The position numbers and the translations under genes were made by a program. Positions 11,178-22,869 of a DNA stretch of 64,000 nt are shown in pieces. The stretch is from the NCBI GenBank assembly GCA_032622095.1, contig CP136061.1, positions 265,640,077 through 265,704,076 of the forward strand, given 5' to 3'. This DNA is from Siphonodentalium dalli. Its lineage: Eukaryota > Mollusca > Scaphopoda > Gadilida > Siphonodentaliidae. Within the stretch, counting starts at the first letter, position 1; every line of letters begins with the position of its first letter. Below the pieces are notes generated by a model. That model worked only from the letters and a program-made list of their open reading frames with translations. It was not told the DNA's origin and did not search any database.

Positions 11178-13168
11178 TAATATATACATGAGCCATTCTA
11201 ATATGCAATCCCCTGACGATTCAATGTCCCTCAGTTTGAACGAATATATGTATCTCTTAAATAGATTGATATAAATGTACTTTTAGTGCTTTCTTCTATG
11301 TATCTGTGTTGCTAGATCATTACAGGAATGTCCTGATTTCCATCCCCATATAAATATGACAGTTGAGAAGATATAATTGTTCAAGTGACTTAATTCGGTC
11401 ACCATTTGTCGAGATTGTGAAATTGGAACGCCAAAACCCCTTAGAACGACATGGAGATGGCATGGGAGATCATTTCTATATATAACTTTTTTGGATATCG
11501 GCGAATTGAACAATCTTATAAATGCTAGTGAATCTCCTCTCGCCATTCATGACTCAAATGACCCCAAATGTGATATAATTCATCATATCATTAGAGAAGA
11601 ACGTGCATGAATTTGGTGGAATCGGTGCTAAATATATTTGTATCAACTTTGGTGCAACTCCCCTCATGCATGACTTGAACCGCGCCACTTTTGTCATATT
11701 TAAACCACGTCTATTAGACACATGCATGCATTATATAATGGAGATGATTATATATAAGTTTGGTGATAATCGGCAACTAAACAAATTCTTATCATAGTTA
11801 TTACCCCCCCCCGCCCCAATATCTCACTCAGACGGCACCAATTTCGCGTCGTTAAATCACACGTTTATTTTCCTCGTACCACGGAGAGGAATAATATATC
11901 AATTTGGTCGAAGTATGTGCTAAAGATAGCCCCTCCCCTGACACCAACAACGTCACTTTAGAAAATTTTAACCCGCACCATTATCTTACTCGTAAAACGT
12001 TACCCCTGTTAGACCGCCTTGGTGCCATCTCGATTGTACCCTTAAAGTTATATATAGAACACAGACAGATATTCGCAAATATTTGATTCATTGTATCATT
12101 GGAGAAGAACGTGTATGAGTTTGATGGTAATTGGCACTAAACATATTTTTATAAGTTTTGGTGACCCTCCCGTTCCTATTTCGGACTCAAGCGGCGCCAC
12201 AGTTGACATCATTAAACCACACACTTAGACTCATAATAGAGATGAATATATATAAAATTTATAAAAATTGGCGAGAAAACAAATTCGTATCAAATTTAGG
12301 GCCACCATTGAATATCTCTCACCAAAAATGCACCAATTTGGTGCATTTAAACCACACGAATAGATTATTCGTATCACGGAGAAGAATATGTATCAATCAG
12401 GTGGAAATCGGCGCTAAACATATTGTTTATCAATGTTTGTGTCACTCTCACCCTCTAGGCACCCCTGACTCGAATGGCCCCACTTTTGACATCTTTAAAC
12501 CACACAATTAGACTCCTGATATCATGGAGATTATTATTTGTAAGTTTGGTGTTAATCCGCGACTAAACAAATTTTTATCAAATTTGGTGCCCACCCCACC
12601 CCCATCTCTCACCAAAGTAGCACCAATATGACGTCTTTAAAATCACACGATTAGATTCCGCATATCATGGATAAGAATGTGTATCAATTTGGTGGAAATT
12701 GGCGCTAAAAATATTGTGTATCTCTCTTTCAGTGCACCCGTCTCGAATGACGCCACTTTTGACAGCTTTAAGCCACGCCATTAGACACCTCATACCATGA
12801 GGATGAATTTGTATTTCGTGGGAATCGGCGACTTACCCAATGTTTATCAGATTTAGTACCCACCCACCGCCCGCTCTAAACTCTCATCCCAACGACACCA
12901 ATATGGCGTCTTTAAATAACACAATGAGATTCATTGTATCATGGAGAAGATCTCAGAAGACTGTGCATCAATTTGGTGGAATTTAAACCACACCATTAGA
13001 TTCTTCATATTATGGGGATGATTATATATAAGTTTGGTGGCAATCGGCGACAATTTTTTTTCTGCCCTCCCCCTTTTCTACCCCTGACAACGGCGTCACT
13101 TTAGAAAATTCTAACCCTCGCCATTATCTTTCTCGTAAAAAGTTACCCCTAATAGACCCCTTTTGTGC

Positions 13169-14111
13169 ACAGGTCACCAGAACAAAAATTGACCCCACCC
13201 CCAATAATACTTAATCCTATAGAAAGGTATCCAACTTGGCCCGGCCTAATTTTTTATTAGTTTTACAATGTCCACAATCAGGTTAAAATACACCAAAATA
13301 ATTTTTGTAACATAAATGCCTCATATATAGTTAGAAAGATATGTTATTACTCTTCAATTTGATGCATCCCCTGTAAAAATTGGTTAAGAAAAAACTCTGG
13401 TTATGAGCACAGGTCTGACGCAAACCGACTGTAAAATTTCACTCGTTCGACATGATGTCCGCTAAACTCGGTTAAAAAGTGCGATTTTTACACCGACTTG
13501 GGTTTCAAAAACACAATCGACGGTTAGTAGAATATATATATTATACATCATTAGCAGCGGAATTGTTTACTGACCCACCCAAACCAATCACGCTACATCA
13601 CGGCATCGTATATCTCGTATTTATTGAAAAATTCAGTTTCATAAACCCGGAAGGAAAGTGAATTTTTCCAAAGGCAGCCATTGCATTATGTGTACTCTCT
13701 ATAGTTCATACCCAACATAATATATAACGAAGAAGTAGTGTATACTACTGTATATACGCTCTAAATATTTATGGAGTTATATTTCTGTCCATATGTATGT
13801 TTTCAAATCGGCATTCGTGTTAATTCAGTCTTTGTGTATTTATTTAACTATATATTGTGTTGGGTATGAACTATAGAGAGTACACATACTGCAATGGCTG
13901 CCTACAGGGGATGCATCAAATTGAAGAGTAATAACATATCTTTCTAACTATATATGAGGCATTTATGTTACAAAAATTATTTTGGTGTATTTTAACCTGA
14001 TTGTGGACATTGTAAAACTAATACAAAATTAGGCCGGGCCAAGTTGGATACCTTTCTATAGGATTAAGTATTATTGGGGGTGGGGTCAATTTTTGTTCTG
14101 GGGACCTGTGA
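13169..14111. mobile_element. TIR transposon with 8-bp target duplication
   Basis: Inverted repeats of about 200 bp (13169-13375 and 13905-14111) share CCAGAACAAAAATTGACCCC and AGGTATCCAACTTGGCC. A second inner inverted pair (13672-13727 and 13850-13909) flanks the centre. Both sides carry TTTTGTGC (13161-13168 and 14112-14119). The paralogous unit at 12018-12040 shows the uninterrupted site. 943 bp, no transposase; an 8-bp duplication fits hAT or P-type. Confidence 0.85.
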
Positions 14112-14178
14112 TTTTGTGCCATCTATGTGGTCCCCTGTGAATTTCTATAGAACACATACAGACAGACATTCGCATATA

Positions 14179-14179
14179 G

Positions 14180-14215
<36 letters not shown>

Positions 14216-14222
14216 ATAGGCC

Positions 14223-14258
<36 letters not shown>

Positions 14259-14259
14259 G

Positions 14260-14306
<47 letters not shown>

Positions 14307-14340
14307 GAGAGAGAGATAGAGTATATATATATATATATAT
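14179..14340. repeat. (TA)n-rich microsatellite
   Basis: Long TA runs with short GAGA and CATA interruptions, at the right end of the degenerate repeat block. Confidence 0.9.
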
Positions 14341-14524
14341 TGTTGACATCTTTAGCCGTATGGGTCTGGTCTAATAGGATAACACTAATTAAAGACCCAT
14401 ACTTGGTGTTATCCCCTCTGTAGAATTGTAAGCCTTCTTACGCATCATTGTTCCTCTAGGGCCATACCACGCCGTATCCCGGTGTTCTTGTTCGATATAT
14501 GTTAACTAAACAGGAAACAATTAT

Positions 14525-15512
14525 TTCGTATTACCCTGCAAAAAATGTCGTCGCTATATAGAGAAGACATGTTTTACAAGGGTAATAACAATCTCGTATG
14601 CCCCTTGTAAAACTGATATTACCCCGTAAAAAATTGTCGTCGCTATATACAGATGACGGGTTTTACAAGGGTAATAACAATATATTATGCCCCTTGTAAA
14701 ACTGATATTACCCCGCAAAAATTGTCGTCGCTATATAGATAAGACAGGTTTTACAAGGGTTATAACAATCTCGTATGCCCTTTGTAAAACTGATATTACC
14801 CCGCAAAAATTGTCGTCACTATAGATAGAAGACAGGTTTTACAAGGGTAATAACAATCTCGTATGCCCTTTGTAAAACTGATATTACCCCGCAAAAATTG
14901 TCGTCGCTATATAGAGAAGTCAGGTTTTACAAGGGTTATAACAATCTCGAATGCCCTTTGTAAAACTGATATTACCCCGCAAAAATTGTCGTCACTATAG
15001 AGAGAAGACAGGTTTTACAAGGGTTATAACAATCTCGTATGCCCTTTGTAAAACTGATATTACCCCGCAAAAATTGTCGTCGCTATATAGAGAAGTCAGG
15101 TTTTACAAGGGTCATAACAATCTCGTATGCCCTTTGTAAAACTGATATTACCCCGAAAAAATTATCGTCGCTATATAGAGAAGTCAGGTTTTACAAGGGT
15201 TATAACAATCTCGAATGCCCTTTGTAAAACTGATATTACCCCGCAAAAATTGTCGTCACTATAGAGAGAAGACAGGTTTTACAAGGGTTATAACAATCTC
15301 GTATGCCCTTTGTAAAACTGATATTACCCCGCAAAAATTGTCGTCGCTATATAGAGAAGTCAGGTTTTACAAGGGTCATAACAATCTCGTATGCCCTTTG
15401 TAAAACTGATATTACCCCGCAAACATTATCGTCGCTATATAAAGAAGACAGGTTTTACAAGTGTCATAACAATCTCGTATGCCCCTTGTAAAACTGATAT
15501 TACCCCGCAAAA
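14525..15512. repeat. 88-bp satellite with inverted-repeat monomers
   Basis: About eleven 88-bp units. Each contains GGTTTTACAAGGG, an 18-20 base loop and CCCTTTGTAAAAC, so each can form a stem of about 12 bp. The unit also carries GATATTACCCCGCAAAAATT. Units three apart (14951 and 15215; 15039 and 15303) are almost identical, indicating a 264-bp higher-order repeat. Short open frames in the array are artefacts. Confidence 0.9.
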
Positions 15513-15839
15513 AGTTTGAACGTTTAAAAGTACATCGTGCAAAGCCAAGTTAATTCCTGGTGTGCTGGTTATCGTGTTACTCTTGCCTCATTTATTTAGG
15601 ATCTCCGACTTATGTGTCATTACTTTTGTGAAATATGTTGCTCCATTTTATATCCACTAACAGATAGTTTCCAAAAGTAATCGTGGCCAGCAGGTATTTA
15701 TGGACAAATTGTGGAAACAGCTATATAATCATATTCATCGTATGAGCAGCCTAACAAAATAGAGATACTGTTCGTGGCTCGTTTCCGCGCTGTATGTCTG
15801 TGAGATTATCTTGTTAACAGAGACCGAGAATAAATACAT

Positions 15840-15943
15840 TACACGGCTTGTTGAGGGGGGATACGGTGTGGTATGCCCCTGTCGACTCTCGTACGAGCCT
15901 CTACCGGGGCATACCACACAGTATCCCCCTCAACAAGCCGTGT
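15840..15943. mobile_element. Palindromic element (104 bp)
   Basis: Arms 15840-15879 and 15906-15943 are near-perfect inverted repeats (TACACGGCTTGTTGAGGG and its complement). Strong hairpin; probably a MITE remnant. Confidence 0.65.
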
Positions 15944-16289
15944 AACTTATAGTATCCTATTGATGAGAACTTTATATATATATTTTGTTTTGTACAGACG
16001 GTCGTGCTTTCGTCACATCGAATACAAATGAGAAGTTTTATTGGCATGATGTTCATCGCGTGCGATCACGTATTTTAAAAACATGAACTCTCCAAAGCGC
16101 TTCTGATATCATGTTGGCGACAACTTGTGACGCCATCTCTATTTAAATGCTGTCTGTGTCATATTTAATTATAAAATGCTTTATTATTCCCTTACCCTCA
16201 GTCTCACTGCTAAAGTGTGCATATATTTCCCGGTCAGTCATTTAGGTCTACACAGGCACGACGCTAATTAATTATACTAGCTAATATTC

Positions 16290-16900
16290 ACATCGGGGAA
16301 ATTTGTGCGACCATCATTTTCTTATGGGAAAATTACTTTAGTTTACGAATTCAGAGGGCGCCGAGCCGAGACAGGTGACAAAACATTGATTTTTGCTATG
16401 TTTCAGAGGGTATCCTACCGAGAAGGTGACTATTTGGAGCAAATGTTGAAACTTCGTCAAATTCTACATTGTTTTTCTGCTTTTGTTCTGATTTTGCGAC
16501 TTCGTGGTAAAGATTGTAACGTAAGGCGTCAAAAATTCATGACTTAATCCTGCCCCCAAATTTCATAATTATCCAAATAGAGGTATTCATGTAGGTTGGA
16601 TCCAAGAATAAATGAACTGTGCACAATTTATGCTGTTATAATGTTCAGAACCCTCCAGAGACCCAGAAAATATAAGAATTAATTAAAATCCTAGATAAGG
16701 AAGGTAGAAGATCCAAGATGGCGTCCAATATGGTCGCCAATTTTTATATTGACACTCTGCACTTGCATAACAGGTAAGCAAACTGGACCAATGCATCGTC
16801 AATGCTTTATTTGTTACGGCATTTTGCCTAGAGTTTACATCGTAATATTTATAACGGAACTGATCACGCAAACGTGATGATGGAGATCACAATAGCGTCA
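16290..16900 (+). repeat. Dispersed repeat A (inverted partner 22870-25570)
   Basis: Shares with the complement of 22870-25570 the blocks GAATTCAGAGGGCGC, ACAGGTGACAAAA, TTTTCTGCTTT and GATTTTGCGAC, and TCACGCAAACGTGATGATGG. The segments lie in opposite orientation about 6 kb apart. Copy A lacks the TTAA element present in the partner. No protein recognised. Confidence 0.7.
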
Positions 16901-17339
16901 AACAAAACAAACAATATGTTCCGATAAAACGATCAGCTTCTGAGTTTCAAGAACATTTCAAGGTTAAAGGTTTGTGGCTAATTCGTTTGTGCTTATATAT
17001 GTGATCAGAATTCAATAACAAAAACTTTAGGTGCTAAGATAGTAAATATTTATAATTTTTTCGAAGAAAAGCGACATCAATGTCAAATTACCACACTAGG
17101 ACCGAGATCCAACCTGACATTCATTTTGTGGTATACTGTAGTCAAATGTATGCTGCGCCATTCGACTGCTGACTTCCACATTAGTATAAGAATGAATGCC
17201 GCAATGCCAAATAAAATATACATATATGCACTAATACTGTTGTAAATTAAATTCTCAACTAGAGGGTTAAAATTCTGGCCTGCAGAATTTTGATACTTCC
17301 ATAGAAATTCCCCATCCCCGATCACCATCCATAATTTAA

Positions 17340-17710
17340 TCATCTACCCACCCCTATCAAATCCTTACACATAAACCACTCCATAACCCTAATATTGGTA
17401 GCCAATCCATAATCATAACCATTTCCACAGCCCTATCCACAGCACTTAACTCTAACCCAATAAAATACCTTTACCAAATACATTGCCCTCCTGCAAACCA
17501 TATCCATAGCCGTACCTTGGACCATTACCATAACTCTTTCGATGGGCCTAGTCATACATACAAGCGTACCCACAACCAAATCCTTTGCATAACTGACACC
17601 GTCACAATTTTAACAGTAACAATATCCACAATTCTAACCCAATTTATAAACCATATCCTGACCATAACGTTAACATTAAGCCTAACCCTGATCTACACAT
17701 ATCTATAACC
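17340..17710. repeat. C/A-rich, G-poor degenerate repeat
   Basis: Strongly strand-asymmetric: the plus strand is made of irregular CCATAACC, AACCCTAA and CCATATCC-type words with very few G. Probably a decayed minisatellite. It resembles telomeric (CCCTAA) words only loosely. Confidence 0.55.
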
Positions 17711-18269
17711 CTATACTTAATGTATTATATAGTTATCAGGGTATAACATATTAAATATGAGTCAAGAATTCTGTCCGGAAATGATTCTATTGATTAATAT
17801 TGACTTCATTTCGAATATCTTCTGGTCTAATAATATGTGGTTGTTTAGCTAACGAACAATAGTGGTTACTGTTACCAGTGACCAGGTCTGTTCTAAAATT
17901 AAATCAATAACTTGTCCCAATTAAACATCTCATTTCATAATAAAATATTCGAAAAAATTCAACATTAGCTGATAGAAGTCTTACTGGACATTGGTCTTCA
18001 ATTCATATTTATTATTTTGTACCCACAAAACTATTTCATACTTGTTATTTAAAGAGATAATCATATTGTTAACCCTTCACATTAATTTTCCTATGTATAT
18101 ACAGTCATCCGGGAGTATTTTTCTACATGATAAGTGAATACATGTAATATCTATCGGTCACTTAATCCTGAATAACTCATTGCGCATTCATTTGAAAAGT
18201 AAACAAAAAGCATCGAATTTGCACGTGGATAGTACCGACCACATCCAATTTGCTTTATCTCGATTTCTT

Positions 18270-19165
18270 CATTTATTTATTTGCAAGATTTACTTGAAGT
18301 TGCCAAAAGCCTCGACCAACCGATGCGCGTCCCCGTTAGACGGATTGCTTTTATACCAGTCAAACTTCCAGGATGTATATATGGTATACTGAGGCACATG
18401 CTCACGCATTTCACTCACTCCTTCATTAGCCTGCTTGAATTTCGACTTTTGCCATATATCGATGTAGGCTGTGTTCCAATGCATGTAGTACGCATTACGA
18501 TATATATCGTCGCCACGAGTGGATCCTTTGTTCTGAAACTTAAGCAATCGCACCAGTGTTGGGCGTTGATATCCCCTATCACATCCACTCGTCAGCAAAA
18601 TTTTATCTCCATATTTTATTTTTTTCAAGAAGTTTTGTTTTTTTATGGAATTTGCCAATATGTACCAACCTGAACACGAGCTTTCCGTTGGTCGGTTTGC
18701 TTTGTAAGTAGAGCGGTCAAACTTTGGGATGTTACCAAAAATATAGCAACGTACCGGCGCCTGCATTACATCGCTCCTTCATTAACCCGGTCGGATTTGG
18801 CGAGAAAAATAGCTTAGTGATACAGCACTTAAATATACTAGTTAACATTATAAAGCCTCGCCACGAGTAAACCTTGTACCTTAGCACAAATTAAACAGAC
18901 ATCGATAAGTTGCGTTTGGGTACTATCTATCATATTCATTATTCAAATTTTTTTTATCTCGATGTTTGATTTTTAGTCAATTTTTCCCCCTTTGATTTTC
19001 GTTGGAATTTACAAAAAGTCTGAACCGACCGGAAGCTCACTCGCTATTTGACAGTTTTCTATTATAGCAGAGCTATCAAACTTTGGGGGCCTACCTACGC
19101 GATACCGCAGTACCTGCTCCTGCATTAACCTTGCTGACCAATTAGCCCGTTTGGATTTGGCGCCA
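18270..19165. repeat. Three degenerate repeats, period about 365 bp
   Basis: Units near 18290, 18650 and 19010 share TTGCCAA or TTACAAAAAG, a CGACC/CGACCGG block, TCAAACTTTGGG or TCAAACTTCC, and CCTTCATTANCC with TGGATTTGGCG. Heavily diverged; no gene. Confidence 0.5.
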
Positions 19166-19169
19166 AAAA

Positions 19170-22100
19170 TAGATAATTTTCTTGTACATGCCGTAGATCG
19201 GTAACGATTGGGACAAAAAACTTGTCAGCGATAAAATTCGGTCCGCACCACTCTCCCCATTCGGAATATTCAACAAAAATATTATACCGCTGGACTTGTT
19301 TTTTTTTTGCCGTTTACATCCGCCACCGGTCAGCCTGGTCTCACCACCCTCGGCCTGGTCTCACCACCCCGACCTGGTATCATTACCCAGCATGGGTTCG
19401 TCGCCTCCCCGGTTATGATTCATCCTCTCCCGTGCTCCTTCATTAGCCAAATTATTTAATTTTCGATGGTCTGTAACTTGGACATTTCTCAACCGATTTC
19501 CAAAATTCTTTCAGGAGGATCATTAGTACATCCTATAGATACACGAGAGTAAAAATAGTTGAAATCATCGGAAAAAAAATTGCGAAAATTTTGCCACCAC
19601 CCAAAACCCAAAAGTATAAGTCCGTCCCTGTTCAAAACTTGTTTCGTAGCAAGTTGCTAACGAGTAACTGCATAAAAGCTCTCAAATATGGATACCATGC
19701 ATGTTATAGGCGGTTACATGATATGAAATAAATCGAATTTTGCGAATCATGGGCGACAACTCTGTAGAAAAAGCGCGGACATAAATTATAATGTATGGAT
19801 TCAATAGGGCATCCTGAGTTCTACATATGGTTCAAATTTGGAGTCTCTGCTGCTCATACTTTTCGAGATACAGCAACCCAATTTTTTCACAAAAAGGGAG
19901 ATAACCCTGTAAAGCAAACGCGGACAACATCCTATATAGTCTTATTAGTTAGAAATAGTATAGGTCTATATGCATACGAAATTTCAGCTCCCTATCTCTT
20001 GTACTTCCGGAGATATAAGAGTTGAAAAATTGCTTAGAATAATAACAATAACAATATACTTCCATATTAAACTATGGAAGTATAATAACTAAAATATGTG
20101 CAACCGCGTTAATAGCGCACTGCGTAAGCCGCATACAGCGCTGATGAGCAATTACGTCAATTGCTTACAAGGGTCGTTGGTTGCTACGTTCAGTTGAGTT
20201 GTGCTCCAACGATAATCATGCCATAAAGTAATCCCCAAAACCCCAACCAGAATAATAGTTTCGCTTTATTGCCACAGTGTTCCGTCATGCATGGAATGAT
20301 ATGCACTTCTTTAGCGCATTTTGTTTAGAATTGCCCAATTCTAACAACTGATATCATATTACACGTTTACAATTGAAATAATGATTATGTTAAATATTCA
20401 CAATGGCGGCCAACAGTTCATAATTGTTCAACCAACGCACTTTTACCCTGGGTTTCTGATTAGAGCTTGGTGAGTTAATTCCCAGGATAATACCTTCGCT
20501 TTCATATCATTTTATTTCATGGCGGCAATTCAAGATTCACGTTGCTGTCACAGTATATTAATACATCTATTTGGGCGTGTTGTTATGATGCGGATTCAGT
20601 TTCTTCAAGAGACGATGACATGATAAGTTATACCACATTTTTGTACTGGATAATGACTACCAAATAATAGTTAGAGGTTGATCCCCAGATGACAGTTTCA
20701 CCATGCTAGTACTTATAGCAGCACTGAATAATATACTGTACATCTAGTAGATCTTCATAGTTGAGTTACGTGAAGGAGTTGAACGTTATATAAAATATGA
20801 CTCTTATTATTTTTAACGGGGATCATACTAGAAGTATGTGTGTGCAATTTTACATGTACAGCAGTTCAACTCATCTCGCACAAAAATACTCGCGACCTTC
20901 CAAGTTTCAAATATTGGCATATTACGTGCCCGTTATTAAATACCGTGCCACATGTTGCCTAATAATCTATGTTATCAGCAAATAAGATGATGTATTTGTC
21001 CAACATAAATCCACAGGCACATGGGAAGTTGCCCGCCACCCATAAATACAAAACATTTTTGTAGTTATGGGTGTCGGAGAACTTCGCCGGTGCCTGCGCA
21101 GGTATCCAGTTTCTAAATTCGATTGTTTATTTATTTCATTATCGAATATAGAACCGTCTCCTCCCATTCAACTATGGAACCTGGTTTGATTATAGGGTAT
21201 TCAGGCAGCACCTAGAAAAATAATCCCGACCAATTACGGCTTCGAACTCTCCATCACTAAACGAAAATTGAGAACTGAACATCAATTGTTTTCGGGATCT
21301 TCGACTTAGATGATTGTACACAATAACTATCACAGCTATGCAGTTGCACGTTCTCTGCTATTTTGAATATTCGCATGCTTACATACATGCTTTCAAACAG
21401 ATCCACAGTCATGTTCCGTTCTTATGGTGCAATGCGTCGTGGCGAAAAAAGAACAAAGTCATTTAACTGTTATGCATTGTGTTACTACAGTGCATGGGCG
21501 CGGGAATTATAACACATATGTTGCATCTAGAGTTTAGGCGGTGATGAGGCGTCAAATATCGGGGAAATTTGTGCAAGCGGTATATTTTCTCGATAAAAGT
21601 TTGTCTACACTGTGTAGCGGACATGCTCCTCTGTGATTCGATAAGCTCGATGCAGTCTCTATGGTCTGGGGTAGGTTATTGCTGGGGCGGGCATCCAGTT
21701 CCCGATACAACTGCGGATATGGATAGTAAAATGCAGCTATATATGGCCAACGAGTTCTCAACCATGTTGGTTCAATTGGAGCAACACCATGGAGAGTGAC
21801 ACATGTGGTAGGGCATGTGTATTACCATGACTGAACAACTAAGTGGAGTACATTCAGAACATGTATTTTTAATGCGAGACCTTCTAAGCTCAAGTTAATT
21901 ACGACTGTTTATTCGCAATGCCTCTTTAAACAACGGCCTACACTTTTCCATACCAACAGTAGTTCGTTGATGTTCAATATAATCTCATTTGGCTATACTG
22001 TATGTGAGTTCATGTAATAGTCGTGTGCGTGGGACGCATAATCGTGTCATACGTAACGTGTCAGAACAATCTGCACGGCATGCATATAAACACGATGTGA

Positions 22101-22860
22101 TAATCAATAGATACATTAGCATTTAAAACTATCATCAGCACGCACTAATGAGGGGTGAATTTTAACTGCCCTGGAAGTTGCTTGCGGTGGGCACGATGTT
22201 ACATGACGTTATTTCAACAACCAAAGCCGTGTATGAAGTTATATAGATTGAATGCATATAACGAGTTCAAATATACATGTACTGTGACAGCATTGTGAAC
22301 CTTGGAGAGTCGGCATAATATAAAATAATATCGACGCGAAGGCATAAACTGTAAACTTACTAATCAACCACTACTCAGGCATCCATTACCAATGTACGTT
22401 AAGAATATGATTAAACTATTTTATTTGCAACAAACCAAAATTCAGCATTTAATCACCTATTTTATGAGCAATGGTCCGGTTGGTGACCATCAACGTCAAC
22501 AATGTCTGTAGCACACTCTTGATATTATTTTCACATGCGATGATAGTCTGTGCATTGACATGGAGATTACCTCTTTAATCGACACTGTGGCTTGCTATAT
22601 TTATATGGATGTCAGCATTTATATGGTGCAGCAGAAAAATTACTCGAATACCGCCAAATATTAAAAATAGGTACCAGTGTGGCAATTTGACATTCCATGG
22701 CTTCGTTTTCCGAGAAATTAATAATATTTACGTGTAGTATCTTAATGCCAATATATTTGATCGGATCCGTATCATGTTAGCTGCCAAAACATACACACGT
22801 GCGAGCTAAAAACCACATACCATGCTGATTATCTTGACGTTTTATATGAACATTGGATTT
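19170..22860. other. Intron 2 sequence with no recognised gene
   Basis: No exon, RNA gene or clear transposon boundary was identified in this 3.7-kb stretch. It has an 11-bp hairpin near 20056-20083 (ATACTTCCATA and complement). Short open frames show no domain or splice support. Confidence 0.45.
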
Positions 22861-22869
22861 ATTTTAGCC

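Larger units (their letters stand above)
11590..14345. repeat. Degenerate tandem repeat block, period about 300 bp
   Basis: Recurring blocks include GGAGAAGAACGTGTATGA, CAATTTGGTGGAAATCGGCG and AAACCACACNATTAGA, seen near 11595, 12100, 12380, 12670 and 12940. The block is interrupted by the TIR element at 13169-14111 and resumes with a segment near 14120-14180 (ATAGAACACATACAGACAGA) that matches 12053-12072. Non-coding. Confidence 0.65.

Noticed and set aside
14525-15512. CRISPR-like array
   Set aside because: Monomers are contiguous 88-bp satellite units with no unique spacers, in a eukaryotic genome.
18281-18766. Overlapping frames of 130 and 158 codons on both strands
   Set aside because: They lie in a degenerate non-coding tandem repeat and have no domain similarity.
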